A stretch of 64,000 nucleotides of DNA from Candidatus Stramentimicrobium fermentans (GTDB lineage: Bacteria; Atribacterota; Phoenicimicrobiia; Phoenicimicrobiales; Stramentimicrobiaceae): assembly GCA_012520575.1 (NCBI GenBank), contig JAAYOB010000022.1:1-64000 (forward strand), given 5' to 3'. The position numbers and the translations under genes were made by a program. Of the stretch, positions 44,779-54,313 are shown in pieces. The notes below the pieces were generated by a model. That model was given only the letters and a program-made list of their open reading frames with translations, was not told the DNA's origin and did no database searches. Position 1 is the stretch's first letter; each line of letters starts with the position of its first letter.

Positions 44779-45691
44779 CAATTTCATCACTTCCTTAAAA
44801 GATGGTTTAAAAAAAACCAAAGATGGCCTAATTGATAAATATGATTTGCTGTTTTCAGATGCTATAAACGACAAGGGCGTATTTTTAGAAAAGATAGAAG
44901 AGTTATTGATATTATCAGATATTGGTCCCAATACTACTGCGGAAATATTAGAACGTTTTCAAAGTATAAACTTACATCTATTTAGAGTAAATGATTTTAA
45001 TCATTTCAAAGAACTTCTTAAACAGATGTTACACGAACTGATTCCTCCCCAAGTGGATACATCTAAAATAGATCCCGGAATGTTGAACATTGTGCTTATT
45101 ATGGGAGTTAATGGGACCGGAAAGACCTCTTTCGCCGGAAAACTTGCTTATTACTACAAAAGCAAGGGATATGATTCTCTATTGGTACCTGCTGACACCT
45201 TTCGAGCAGGTGCTATAGAACAGCTGCATTATTTATCAAAAGAGGCGGGAGTAGAATTTTTACGGGCAGCACCAGGCTCAGATCCCGCATCTGTAGTTTT
45301 TGACGGTATACAGTCTGCTAGGGCCAAAAAGAAAGTACTGTTAATTGTAGATACTGCCGGCAGGCTGCATACATATCATAATCTGATGCGAGAGTTAGCA
45401 AAAATTAAAAGAGTTATTCTTAAAAATGCTCCGGATGCTTTGTTATGTAGCACCTTAGTAATTGATGCAACTACTGGCCAAAATGGACTTTTTCAAGCCA
45501 GTAACTTTAAAGAATCACTAGGTGTATCTGATATAACCTTAACTAAACTGGATGGCACAGCTAAGGGAGGTATAGTATTGACCATACAGAAAGAGTTATC
45601 AATTCCAGTTTCTTTTATCGCTTTTGGAGAAAAAATCACAGATATGTGCAGATATAATCAAGACAAGTTTATTGAGACTTTACTCGATTGA
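44774..45691 (+). CDS. ftsY: Signal recognition particle receptor FtsY
   Basis: GTPase receptor that docks SRP-ribosome complexes at the membrane. The NG domain is complete: GVNGTGKTSFAGKL, DTFRAGAIEQL, DTAGRLHTYH and TKLDGTAKGG. There is no acidic A domain, as in short Gram-positive FtsY. The first canonical start in frame is TTG 44846, but it would remove the conserved N-terminal helix (NFITSLKDGLKKTKDGL). The frame is open back to a TGA at 44750 with no ATG, GTG or TTG. ATT at 44774, 7 nt after GGAAGGGGG, is the best start and overlaps the smc stop (305 residues). Confidence 0.9.
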   Translation: MSNFITSLKDGLKKTKDGLIDKYDLLFSDAINDKGVFLEKIEELLILSDIGPNTTAEILERFQSINLHLFRVNDFNHFKELLKQMLHELIPPQVDTSKIDPGMLNIVLIMGVNGTGKTSFAGKLAYYYKSKGYDSLLVPADTFRAGAIEQLHYLSKEAGVEFLRAAPGSDPASVVFDGIQSARAKKKVLLIVDTAGRLHTYHNLMRELAKIKRVILKNAPDALLCSTLVIDATTGQNGLFQASNFKESLGVSDITLTKLDGTAKGGIVLTIQKELSIPVSFIAFGEKITDMCRYNQDKFIETLLD

Positions 45692-45775
45692 CACCAATTC
45701 TAAATTTCTATATAATAATGTGATGTTTTGGTAAATTTATTAGTTAATTTATACTTCAATAGGATTAGAAGTGTT

Positions 45776-47104
45776 ATGCTGGATAGATTGTCAGAAAAAT
45801 TAAAACAAATATTAAATAAAGTCAGAGAAAAAGGTAAAATATCAGAAAATGACCTGAAGCAATCTTTAAAAGAAATTAAACTTGCTTTATTAGAAGCCGA
45901 TGTTCATTACAAGGTGGTAAAAGATTTCATTTCCAAATTGGAAAAATTGGCTAATCAAGAGTCACTATCCAAAACACTTACACCGGGGCAGCAAATTATC
46001 AAAATGACCCATACGGTGTTAACTGAAATATTAGGGGAAAAGCAGAGCAAAATAAGATTTAACGAAGAAGGTCCAACCAATATTTTACTTATTGGCTTAC
46101 AGGGTTCCGGTAAAACTACAACTGCAGCAAAACTGGCTTTACAAATCAAAAAAATGGGGTACATACCTGCTTTAATTGCCGCTGATAAAATCAGGCCAGC
46201 TGCAATTGAGCAATTGCAGATAATGGGGGAAAAAGCAGGTGCAGATGTTTTTGCCGGTGGCGTTAATCAGCCTGTCTTGAATACTATTCATGAAGCTCAA
46301 CAATGGGCAAAAGAACATAAGCGCGATGTCTTGATAATTGATACCGCCGGTAGATTGCATATAGATAGTGAACTAATACAGGAATTAAAAGATATAAAGA
46401 ATGCCATACCAATTCATGAAACATTGTTGGTGCTTGATGCTTTAATGGGACAGGATGCCTTGAGGATGGCTGATGATTTTAATAAAAAAATTGGAGTTGA
46501 TGGTTTTATTTTAACAAAGTTGGATGGTGATGCACGGGGTGGTGTTTCCTTGTCTATCAGAAGTATGACCGGTAAACCAATTAAGTTTACTGGTGTTGGA
46601 GAAAAAATCATCGATTTAGAACCATTTTATCCGGATCGCATGTCTTCCAGAATACTGGGCATGGGCGATACCCTGACCTTGATAGAAAAAATTGAGGCCA
46701 GTTATGAAGCAGGTGAACTACAGGATATCAGCAAAAAAGAATTTAGAGAACAATTCAATCTTAACGATTTCTACCAACAATTAAAAAAAATAAAGGAAAT
46801 TGGCTCCTTAGAGAGCATTTTTAACTTACTGCCTGGCCAATTTTCCGGTTCGCTAAAACACTTGAAGCAAAATACTGACAATGAAGAAAAGACTTTAAAT
46901 AAAGTAGAAGCGATTATCGGCTCTATGACTAATAAAGAAAGATTGGAACCAGGTATTATAAATGGGAGCAGGAGAAGAAGAATAGCTAAGGGCAGCGGGA
47001 CATCGGTAAACGAGGTAAACCGCTTATTAAATCAGTTTTCTGCAATGAAAAAAATTCTAAAGCAACAGAGCAGTAAAAAATCTTTGATTCCATTTATGAG
47101 GTAA
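45776..47104 (+). CDS. ffh: Signal recognition particle protein Ffh
   Basis: GTPase of SRP which binds signal peptides and 4.5S RNA. From ATG 45776 (MLDRLSEKLKQIL, the normal N-terminus) it has 442 residues: N domain, G domain with GLQGSGKTTTAAKLA, DKIRPAAIEQL, DTAGRLHID and TKLDGDARGG, and a C-terminal M domain with GSRRRRIAKGSGTSVNEVN (about 405). An upstream TTG-type extension to 45728 is unlikely. ftsY-ffh-rpsP adjacency is conserved. Confidence 0.96.
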   Translation: MLDRLSEKLKQILNKVREKGKISENDLKQSLKEIKLALLEADVHYKVVKDFISKLEKLANQESLSKTLTPGQQIIKMTHTVLTEILGEKQSKIRFNEEGPTNILLIGLQGSGKTTTAAKLALQIKKMGYIPALIAADKIRPAAIEQLQIMGEKAGADVFAGGVNQPVLNTIHEAQQWAKEHKRDVLIIDTAGRLHIDSELIQELKDIKNAIPIHETLLVLDALMGQDALRMADDFNKKIGVDGFILTKLDGDARGGVSLSIRSMTGKPIKFTGVGEKIIDLEPFYPDRMSSRILGMGDTLTLIEKIEASYEAGELQDISKKEFREQFNLNDFYQQLKKIKEIGSLESIFNLLPGQFSGSLKHLKQNTDNEEKTLNKVEAIIGSMTNKERLEPGIINGSRRRRIAKGSGTSVNEVNRLLNQFSAMKKILKQQSSKKSLIPFMR

Positions 47105-47139
47105 AAAATAAACAACTAAAAATATTTGTGGAGGAAAAA

Positions 47140-47415
47140 ATGTCAGCAAAAATTAAACTGAGAAGGGAAGGAGCTAAAAAAAATCCTTGCTACAAGATTG
47201 TAGTTATAGATTCTCAGAAACCAGCGAGTGGAAAATTTATAAAAATGTTGGGTTATTATCAACCCACTAAAGAACCGCCTGCCTTAAGTATTGACAAAAA
47301 AGAAAGCACAAAATGGATTGAGCAAGGAGTAAAAATTAGCAAGACCGTGGAAACTCTTTTTAAAAAAGAAGGCCTATTACCTAATTTGCCCGAAAACAAA
47401 AAAATACCAAACTAA
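47140..47415 (+). CDS. rpsP: 30S ribosomal protein S16
   Basis: Small-subunit assembly protein of 91 residues starting MSAKIKLRREGAKKNPCYKI, with the typical FIKMLGYYQP. The real start is ATG 47140 behind GTGGAGGAAAAA; an upstream in-frame GTG at 47128 belongs to the ribosome site. It sits between ffh and khpA. Confidence 0.95.
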   Translation: MSAKIKLRREGAKKNPCYKIVVIDSQKPASGKFIKMLGYYQPTKEPPALSIDKKESTKWIEQGVKISKTVETLFKKEGLLPNLPENKKIPN

Positions 47416-47451
47416 TAAAAACTAAACTGCTTAGACTATGGGAGAAAAATA

Positions 47452-47709
47452 TTGAAAGAAATCGTAGAATATCTGTTAAAAATGGTGATTGATTGTCCTG
47501 ACAGTTTGATTATTAATGAAATTGCCAAGGAAAATTTGATTAAATTAGAAATAAGTGCAGACCCCTCTGATATCGGAAAGATTATTGGCAGGAACGGCAG
47601 ATTAATTAAAGCAATCAGGACCATTGCAAGTGCTGTTAACCGAAAAGGGAAAGATAGAACGATAATAGAAATTAAAGAAACTAAGAATCAGGAGTCCTCA
47701 TTTAGTTAA
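47452..47709 (+). CDS. khpA: KH-domain RNA-binding protein KhpA
   Basis: A small KH protein of 85 residues, known to pair with KhpB and influence cell elongation and RNA stability. The GxxG loop GRNG lies in DIGKIIGRNGRLIKAIRTI (about residues 40-58). TTG start at 47452 follows TGGGAGAAAA. Its place between rpsP and trmD is conserved, but rimM, normally between khpA and trmD, is missing: only 20 bp separate them. Confidence 0.93.
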   Translation: MKEIVEYLLKMVIDCPDSLIINEIAKENLIKLEISADPSDIGKIIGRNGRLIKAIRTIASAVNRKGKDRTIIEIKETKNQESSFS

Positions 47710-47729
47710 AAAAAGAAACTAGGCCAAAA

Positions 47730-48467
47730 ATGGAAATAATTATTTTAACAATTTTCCCAGAGATGTTTACATCTCCGTTTTCAGACAGTATTATTAAAAG
47801 AGCCCAGGATAAAGAATTAGTAAAGATAACCATTATAGATATTAGAGAATTTGCCCAAGATCGACACAGGAGTGTTGATGATTATTCATACGGTGGAGGT
47901 CCTGGAATGGTCTTAAAGGCTGAACCGATTGTGGAAGCTGTTGAGTATATCCAACAGGGTGATAGTAGCTGGATTGATAGCAAAGTGATAATTGCTTCTG
48001 CTCAGGGTAAAATATTTAATCAAAAAATTGCAAAAAAACTAGTGGCTCATGAAAGAGTAATCTTTATATGCGGGCGATATGAAGGGATTGACGAGAGGAT
48101 TCCGCAATTATTAAAAGCTGAAGAAATTTCCATTGGTGACTATGTTTTGACAGGAGGAGAAATACCGGTGATGGTCATATTAGACACCATGGTCAGACTA
48201 CTTCCCGGCGTATTGGGAAAAGAGGAATCCATTAAAAATGATTCTTTTTATAATGGTTTATTAGATTATCCACATTACACCAGACCGGATAGATATAGGA
48301 GTTTTGAAGTGCCGCAGGTATTGTTGTCAGGTGACCATAAAAAGATTGAGAGATGGAGAAAAAAACAATCTTTATTACGGACTATGACTCGCAGACCGGA
48401 TTTATTATTTAATAGAGAATTTACAAAAGAAGAAATAAAGATAATTGATGACTTGAAAAACAAATAA
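47730..48467 (+). CDS. trmD: tRNA (guanine37-N1)-methyltransferase
   Basis: Makes m1G37 in tRNAs with SPOUT-fold chemistry, preventing +1 frameshifts. The 245 residues show the N-terminal MEIIILTIFPEMFTSPFSDS, YSYGGGPGMVLKAEPI, CGRYEGIDERI and the knot region IGDYVLTGGEIPVMVILD. Length is normal. The gene lies between khpA and rplS. Confidence 0.96.
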   Translation: MEIIILTIFPEMFTSPFSDSIIKRAQDKELVKITIIDIREFAQDRHRSVDDYSYGGGPGMVLKAEPIVEAVEYIQQGDSSWIDSKVIIASAQGKIFNQKIAKKLVAHERVIFICGRYEGIDERIPQLLKAEEISIGDYVLTGGEIPVMVILDTMVRLLPGVLGKEESIKNDSFYNGLLDYPHYTRPDRYRSFEVPQVLLSGDHKKIERWRKKQSLLRTMTRRPDLLFNREFTKEEIKIIDDLKNK

Positions 48468-48492
48468 TCAATTGAGGAAGGAATATATATCT

Positions 48493-48825
48493 ATGCAATT
48501 TATTAAAAATATTGAAAATGAGCAAATGCAGAAGATAGCTTTAGAAGTAAAGCCGGGAGATTTAGTAGAAGTACATCAAAGGATTATTGAGGGAGAGAGA
48601 AAAAGAATCCAGATTTTCCGAGGGATTTTAATTGGCCGAAAACATGGTGGTAGCAGAGAAACTATTACTGTAAGAAAAGTAACCAAAGGAATAGGTGTAG
48701 AAAAAATATTTCCGATACATTCGCCCAATATTGAACAGATAAAATTAATTAAGAAAGGCTCAGCTCGTAGAGCTAAACTATATTATCTAAGAGATAGGGT
48801 CGGACAAAAGGGGTTGATGGCCTAG
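48493..48825 (+). CDS. rplS: 50S ribosomal protein L19
   Basis: Large-subunit protein at the subunit interface. From ATG 48493 it has 110 residues beginning MQFIKNIENEQMQK, with GDLVEVHQRIIEGERKRIQ and the C-terminal KKGSARRAKLYYLRDRVGQK. AGGAAGGA lies 10 nt upstream; TTG 48472 lies before the ribosome site and is not the start. Confidence 0.95.
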   Translation: MQFIKNIENEQMQKIALEVKPGDLVEVHQRIIEGERKRIQIFRGILIGRKHGGSRETITVRKVTKGIGVEKIFPIHSPNIEQIKLIKKGSARRAKLYYLRDRVGQKGLMA

Positions 48826-48839
48826 TTTTCTAAAGACCA

Positions 48840-49550
48840 ATGCCATTGAAAAAAAGTATTTCACATTATCAAAAAAAAATCAGCTTTTTATGTAAAGAAA
48901 GATTAAGAGTTGAAAAATTAAAAATTCTGGAACGAAAATTACTTTTTTCCGGTTTCACCCTTATCGCAGGTCTCGATGAAGCGGGCAGAGGCGCCTTAGC
49001 CGGTCCAGTCGTTGCTGCTGCAGTGGTAATAAAAGATATTAACACTTTTTTTATTGCTGATTTGAAAGATTCTAAAAAAATTGCTGAGCGTAAAAGAGAA
49101 TATCTGTACGAATTAATCATGGAAAGAGCATGTAATGTTGGCATTGGCTCAGTTGATTCGGAAACTATAGATAAAGTCAATATATTAGAGGCAACCCTAT
49201 TGGCTATGAAAAGAGCAATCAATTCTTTGAAACAATGTCCGGATTACCTTTTAATTGATGCCATCAAAATTCCTTATATTTCAATACCTCAAGATAGCTT
49301 AATTAGGGGCGAAAATAGAAGTATATCTATTGCTGCAGCATCGGTTGTTGCAAAAGTATATCGCGATAGACTGATGAGGGAGTACCATAAAATGTATCCT
49401 TCCTATCAATTCGACCAGCATAAAGGGTATGGCACTAAAAAACACTTGCAAGCAATTAGAGCAGGCGGAACTTGCCCTATACACCGAAAAACATTCAGCG
49501 GTGTCCTGTCAGATAATTTAAAAAATGGTACTAAAAAAGATTTTGTATGA
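48840..49550 (+). CDS. rnhB: Ribonuclease HII
   Basis: Removes ribonucleotides and RNA primers from DNA. The 236 residues have an N-terminal extension of about 40 then LIAGLDEAGRGALAGPV with the first catalytic Asp-Glu, DSKKIAERKRE, and HKGYGTKKHLQAI. The ATG at 48840 has only a weak site (AAAGACC). It overlaps yraN by 4 nt. rplS-rnhB-yraN order is common. Confidence 0.94.
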   Translation: MPLKKSISHYQKKISFLCKERLRVEKLKILERKLLFSGFTLIAGLDEAGRGALAGPVVAAAVVIKDINTFFIADLKDSKKIAERKREYLYELIMERACNVGIGSVDSETIDKVNILEATLLAMKRAINSLKQCPDYLLIDAIKIPYISIPQDSLIRGENRSISIAAASVVAKVYRDRLMREYHKMYPSYQFDQHKGYGTKKHLQAIRAGGTCPIHRKTFSGVLSDNLKNGTKKDFV

Positions 49551-49900
49551 AGAGTATCGGAGATAGTGGAGAAGAACTCGCTAGGGCTTATTTATTCAAA
49601 AAAGGCTACCGTATTTTAGAACAAAACTACAAAGTCTCTTTTGGGGAAATAGACATCATTGCTGAAAAGAGTAACTGTATTTGTTTTGTGGAAGTTAAAA
49701 GTAGGAAATCCAATAAATACGGAACGCCTGAAGAAGCAATTACCCGCTACAAGCAAAAGAAAATTGTAAAGGTAGCCCAATTATATATAAAACAGAAGAG
49801 AATAAAAGATAAATATTTTCGTTTTGATGTTATTGTGGTTGTTTTTAATAACTATCTATTAAAAGAAATCAAGCATATAACCAATGTTTTTTTCGAATAA
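49547..49900 (+). CDS. yraN: YraN/UPF0102 family nuclease-like protein
   Basis: A PD-(D/E)XK endonuclease-fold protein of 117 residues, biochemically poorly characterised. The motif GEELARAYLFKKGYRILEQN, then FGEIDIIAEKSNCICFVEVK with the D...ExK catalytic signature, and RKSNKYGTPEEAIT are typical. ATGA overlap with rnhB shows translational coupling. comM follows at a short distance. Confidence 0.9.
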   Translation: MKSIGDSGEELARAYLFKKGYRILEQNYKVSFGEIDIIAEKSNCICFVEVKSRKSNKYGTPEEAITRYKQKKIVKVAQLYIKQKRIKDKYFRFDVIVVVFNNYLLKEIKHITNVFFE

Positions 49901-49951
49901 GGCCGGAGCATTAGTTAATAAATATAGATTATTGTAAGTTTAGGTGTTGAT

Positions 49952-51487
49952 TTGATTGCAAAGCTTTACAGTGCATCACTTTTAGGTGTGGATGCTTTTC
50001 TCGTGGAAGTAGAAGTAGACGTTGCTAAAGGGCTGCCCTCGTTTAATATTGTAGGACTACCGGATACCGCTGTTCAGGAATCGAGAGAAAGAGTCAGGGC
50101 TGCCTTAAAAAATGCTGAATTCCAATTTCCCATACAAAGAATTACTGTAAATCTAGCCCCTGCTGATGTTAAAAAAGAAGGTCCGGTCTTTGATTTGCCT
50201 ATTGCTATTGGAATATTAATAGCTAATGAAGAATTACCCGAGACTTGTAATGATGATAATATTATAATTGGCGAACTCTCCCTTAATGGCCGTATTAGGC
50301 CAGTAAGCGGTGTTTTATCAATAGCTTTACTAGCACGTGCCAAGGGCATTGCCAATATAATACTTCCTCAGGAAAATGCTCGCGAGGCGGCAATAGTAGA
50401 AGGAATCAATATCTATCCTGCTTCCAATTTAAGGCAGGTGGTCAGATTTCTAAATAAGGAAATCAGCATACCGTCTTTTTATGTTAACAAAGAAGAGTTA
50501 ATGTCTAACAAAGATGAATATCCCGTTGATTTTTCTGATGTTAAAGGTCAACAGCAGGCAAAAAGGGCTCTGGAAGTGGCTGCTGCTGGTGGACATAATG
50601 CTCTGATGATTGGCCCTCCAGGTTGTGGTAAAACCATGCTAGCCAAGCGTATTCCAACTATCCTGCCCAGCTTGACTTTAGAAGAATCGGTTGAAATAAC
50701 CCGCTTATACAGTATTTCCAATTTAGTTGACAAAAAAGAACCTATTATGACCAGCAGGCCTTTTCGGTCACCGCATCATACTATCAGTGATATAGGGCTT
50801 ATCGGAGGTGGAACTGTTCCAAAACCTGGGGAAATAAGTCTGGCACACCATGGGGTGTTGTTTTTAGATGAGTTTCCTGAATTTGGCCGTTCAACATTGG
50901 AGTCTTTACGCCAACCCTTAGAGAATGGAAGTGTTACTATTTCTAGAGCCCTGCGCTCAGTTAATTACTTATCAAATTTTATGTTAGTGGCTGCTGCAAA
51001 TCCCTGTCCCTGCGGCTATTATGGAGATTCTGAGAAACAATGTACATGTACTTCCTATCAAATTCAAAGATATAGATCGAAAATATCTGGCCCGTTACTT
51101 GATAGAATAGATATCCAAATAGAAGTACCAAGACTTAATTATAAAGAATTGATAGATAGAAAGAATAATGGTGAAATTTCCAGTGATATAAGAATAAGAG
51201 TTGAACAGGCCAGAAAAATACAAATGTCCCGTTTTCGGGATAGAAATATTTATAACAACGCTCAAATGAACCGTAAAGATATCCAAAAACATTGTCAGCT
51301 TTCTAAAGAGGCCTGGAATTTATTAACTAAAGCCATGGAAAGACTAAAATTGAGCGCCAGAGCATATGATAAAATACTGAAGCTAGCCAGAACTATTGCC
51401 GACCTTGAATTGAAAGAAGAGATACAAACCGCTCATATAGCCGAAGCTATACAGTACAGAAGCTTAGATAGGGAATATTTGTTTTAA
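49952..51487 (+). CDS. comM: Mg chelatase-like AAA ATPase ComM (YifB)
   Basis: In other bacteria ComM is a hexameric helicase that promotes branch migration during transformation. The 511 residues have the N-terminal ChlI-like domain ([20 protein letters not shown]), a Walker [10 protein letters not shown] near 227, a Walker [10 protein letters not shown], a zinc-like [15 protein letters not shown] region, and a C-terminal Mg_chelatase_C helical domain. TTG start at 49952 with AGGTG 6 nt upstream. No other competence gene is near. Confidence 0.93.
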   Translation: MIAKLYSASLLGVDAFLVEVEVDVAKGLPSFNIVGLPDTAVQESRERVRAALKNAEFQFPIQRITVNLAPADVKKEGPVFDLPIAIGILIANEELPETCNDDNIIIGELSLNGRIRPVSGVLSIALLARAKGIANIILPQENAREAAIVEGINIYPASNLRQVVRFLNKEISIPSFYVNKEELMSNKDEYPVDFSDVKGQQQAKRALEVAAAGGHNALMIGPPGCGKTMLAKRIPTILPSLTLEESVEITRLYSISNLVDKKEPIMTSRPFRSPHHTISDIGLIGGGTVPKPGEISLAHHGVLFLDEFPEFGRSTLESLRQPLENGSVTISRALRSVNYLSNFMLVAAANPCPCGYYGDSEKQCTCTSYQIQRYRSKISGPLLDRIDIQIEVPRLNYKELIDRKNNGEISSDIRIRVEQARKIQMSRFRDRNIYNNAQMNRKDIQKHCQLSKEAWNLLTKAMERLKLSARAYDKILKLARTIADLELKEEIQTAHIAEAIQYRSLDREYLF

Positions 51488-51518
51488 AAAATATGTTCAC
51501 AAAGAAGAGGTTGGTGCA

Positions 51519-52202
51519 ATGTTAAAGAATAAATTAGCCCCATCAATATTGAATGCAGATTTTTCATGCTTACGAGATGTTCTGTTTTTACTGGAACAAT
51601 GTCAGGTAGATTTAATTCATTTAGATGTCATGGATGGAATGTTCGTTCCAAATATTACTTTCGGACCCAAAATAGTAGCCTCCATTAGAAAAAACACCCA
51701 TCTTCCTCTAAGTGTTCATCTTATGATAGAAAAACCGGAAAGGTTTATTAAAGAATTTTCTTCAGTTCTTGAAGATAAGGACTGCCTTATTATACATGCA
51801 GAGGCTTCTCTTCACTTAGATAGAACATTGCAAATGATAATAGATACAGGGCTCAAGGTGGGAATAGCCCTTAATCCCTCCACCCCATTAGAGATGATTA
51901 AATTTGTTTTAGAAAAATTAAATCTGATATTAATCATGACCGTTAATCCCGGTTTTGGAGGACAACAGTTTATACCGGCCATGCTGCCCAAGATCATATA
52001 CGCCAAAGAGATGGCAAGTAATAGTAAAAACGATATTGAAATTCAAGTGGACGGTGGGGTTAACATGGAAAATATTCTGCAAATCAATAAGGCGGGTGCT
52101 AATATACTGGTAGTGGGCTCTGAGATATTTGGAGCTGATAATCCTGCAGAAATGATAAAAAGCATTCAAAAAAAGTTGCAGATCTCAGAGAAAACTCAAT
52201 AA
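51519..52202 (+). CDS. rpe: Ribulose-phosphate 3-epimerase
   Basis: Interconverts ribulose-5-phosphate and xylulose-5-phosphate in the pentose phosphate pathway. The 227 residues show LAPSILNADF, LDVMDGMFVPNITFG with the catalytic metal-binding Asp, MTVNPGFGGQQF and VDGGVN. Length is normal. Its place between comM and der is unusual: in Firmicutes it is often near rsgA and prkC. Confidence 0.95.
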   Translation: MLKNKLAPSILNADFSCLRDVLFLLEQCQVDLIHLDVMDGMFVPNITFGPKIVASIRKNTHLPLSVHLMIEKPERFIKEFSSVLEDKDCLIIHAEASLHLDRTLQMIIDTGLKVGIALNPSTPLEMIKFVLEKLNLILIMTVNPGFGGQQFIPAMLPKIIYAKEMASNSKNDIEIQVDGGVNMENILQINKAGANILVVGSEIFGADNPAEMIKSIQKKLQISEKTQ

Positions 52203-52232
52203 AAGAAAAAGTTTAATTCTTATAAAAAAGCC

Positions 52233-53564
52233 ATGTCCATTAAAGTCGCTATTATTGGAAAGCCAAATACCGGGAAATCTACACTATTTAACCGTATCAT
52301 CGGCTTTAGAAAGGCTATCGTTTTATCTGAAACCGGAATTACCCGTGATCGTATATACGCAGATATTAAATGGCAGAACAAAGTGTTCACCTTAGTAGAT
52401 ACTGGGGGCGTTGACTATACGCAGAAAAAAGAATCGATTCAAAAAAAAATACTGGAACAGGCTAAAAAGGCTATCTATGAATCAGAAATTATACTGCTTC
52501 TTTTAGATGTAATGACTGGAATTCAACAGGAAGATACTGATATTGCAAACATTATCAGGAAACAAAATAAAAAAGTAATCCTAGTGATAAACAAGATCGA
52601 CCTAAAAAAAAGTGTTTATTTTAAAGGTGATTTTTTTCAATTGGGATTAGGGGAACCTTTTCTTATTTCTGCTGAACAGGGTAGAAATATTCTCGAATTA
52701 TTGGATATGATCATAGATTTAATGCCTGAGAAAAAACAGGAACCAGAAACAATTGATAGAGAAGATATTTTAATCAGAATAGCTATCATAGGAAAGCCAA
52801 ATGTTGGTAAATCCAGTATCCTGAATGCAATTCTAAAAGAAGAAAGGGTTATAGTAGATGAAATTCCTGGTACCACCAGGGATGCTATAGAAATCTCTTT
52901 TTATTTTGATAGGCACAATCTATTATTTGTCGACACCTCTGGGCTAAAAAGGGAAAAAAGTGTAAAAGATAAAATTGAATACTTTGGCAATTTAAGAGCA
53001 ATAGAGGCTATTAAAAAATCAGACTTGGTATTATTGGTTTTGGACTCTACTCAGGCAATTAGTATGCAGGATAAGCGTTTGGCTAGAAGAATATTTAATG
53101 AAAAGAAGGCCTGTATTATTATATTGAATAAATATGATTTAATTTCAAAAAATAATGTAATAGACCGAGACTATCTCTTGCAAACTACTAGACATGAACT
53201 AATATTTCTGAAAGATGCCCCCATATTGACCACAATTGCAGTGAATCACCAAAAAGATTTTTTGCCTGTTATTGAAACCATCATCGAAACTTTTAGTAAA
53301 TATAGTAAAAGAATATCCACTCCGGAATTAAACCATTTTTTACGAAAAATTATAAATCAGAGGGTACCAAAATTAATTAAAGGAAAGAGGCTGCATTTGT
53401 ACTATATTACTCAAGCCAGAATAAAGCCTCCTTCCTTTAGCATATTTGTAAACGAACCCAGACTCTTATACAATTCCTATCAAAGGTTTTTAGAAAACCA
53501 GTTTACTCGAAACTTCAACTTAGGCGGCATACCTATTGTTTTTGATTATAAAAAGAGTGAATGA
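52233..53564 (+). CDS. der: GTPase Der (EngA)
   Basis: Essential tandem GTPase for 50S maturation. The 443 residues contain G domain 1 (GKPNTGKST, DTGG, NKID), G domain 2 (GKPNVGKSS, DTSGLK, NKYD) and a C-terminal KH-like domain. der-plsY adjacency is a Firmicutes-like feature. The related GTPase era is missing from its usual site at 15.9 kb. Confidence 0.95.
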   Translation: MSIKVAIIGKPNTGKSTLFNRIIGFRKAIVLSETGITRDRIYADIKWQNKVFTLVDTGGVDYTQKKESIQKKILEQAKKAIYESEIILLLLDVMTGIQQEDTDIANIIRKQNKKVILVINKIDLKKSVYFKGDFFQLGLGEPFLISAEQGRNILELLDMIIDLMPEKKQEPETIDREDILIRIAIIGKPNVGKSSILNAILKEERVIVDEIPGTTRDAIEISFYFDRHNLLFVDTSGLKREKSVKDKIEYFGNLRAIEAIKKSDLVLLVLDSTQAISMQDKRLARRIFNEKKACIIILNKYDLISKNNVIDRDYLLQTTRHELIFLKDAPILTTIAVNHQKDFLPVIETIIETFSKYSKRISTPELNHFLRKIINQRVPKLIKGKRLHLYYITQARIKPPSFSIFVNEPRLLYNSYQRFLENQFTRNFNLGGIPIVFDYKKSE

Positions 53565-53589
53565 TATATAAAATGGAGTTATAAAAGAA

Positions 53590-54183
53590 ATGCAGATTGC
53601 TTTGCTTATCTGTTTGAGCTACCTTTTAGGTTCAATACCATTCGGATTCCTGGTAAGTAAGTATTTTAAAAAAATTGATATTAGAGAGTTTGGCAGCGGG
53701 AATATTGGGGCATCGAATATTTTTCGAGTTTTAGGTTTTCGATATGCTCTACTGGTCATGATTGGGGATTGCCTGAAGGGATTTCTGCCCCTCTATCTAG
53801 CCAGAATAATGAATATAGAAGGAATAGGAATGTACCCATATTTATTAGTCGGGCTTTCTGCAATAGCTGGCCACAACTGGTCTTGCTTTATAAAATTCAA
53901 AGGCGGCAAAGGAATTGCCACTACCTTTGGGGTCATTCTATTCCTTTACCCTAAAATTGCTATTATTTCTGCATTAATATGGCTAATATTGGTAATAATA
54001 TTGAAATTCGCTTCTGTTGGTTCGATAATCGCAGTACTCAACATGTTAGTGTTATCCTTTGTCTTTAACACGCCTATCGAATTTAAATATTTTGCTATAA
54101 TAATAAATATATGGGCAATAGTACAGCATCGAGGCAATATCATTAGATTGACTCAGAACCGAGAAAACAAAATTATCAGATAA
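53590..54183 (+). CDS. plsY: Glycerol-3-phosphate acyltransferase PlsY
   Basis: Membrane enzyme that acylates glycerol-3-phosphate with acyl-phosphate made by PlsX, the first step of phospholipid synthesis. The 197 residues have about five hydrophobic segments and the three motifs SYLLGSIPFGFLVSKYF, REFGSGNIGASNIFRVLG and KFKGGKGIATTFGV. Length is normal. plsX, its partner gene, is not next to acpP as usual and is not in this window. Confidence 0.95.
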   Translation: MQIALLICLSYLLGSIPFGFLVSKYFKKIDIREFGSGNIGASNIFRVLGFRYALLVMIGDCLKGFLPLYLARIMNIEGIGMYPYLLVGLSAIAGHNWSCFIKFKGGKGIATTFGVILFLYPKIAIISALIWLILVIILKFASVGSIIAVLNMLVLSFVFNTPIEFKYFAIIINIWAIVQHRGNIIRLTQNRENKIIR

Positions 54184-54313
54184 ACTTTTTTGTAGACAAG
54201 TAGAATATCAAAAAAAGAAATTTCTTGAGAAGATTTTGTTTATTCCATTTAAAAGGAGAATGATAGCAGGCTTTAAAGGAATGATTCGCTTTAATTCCTG
54301 AACTTAAAATTTT

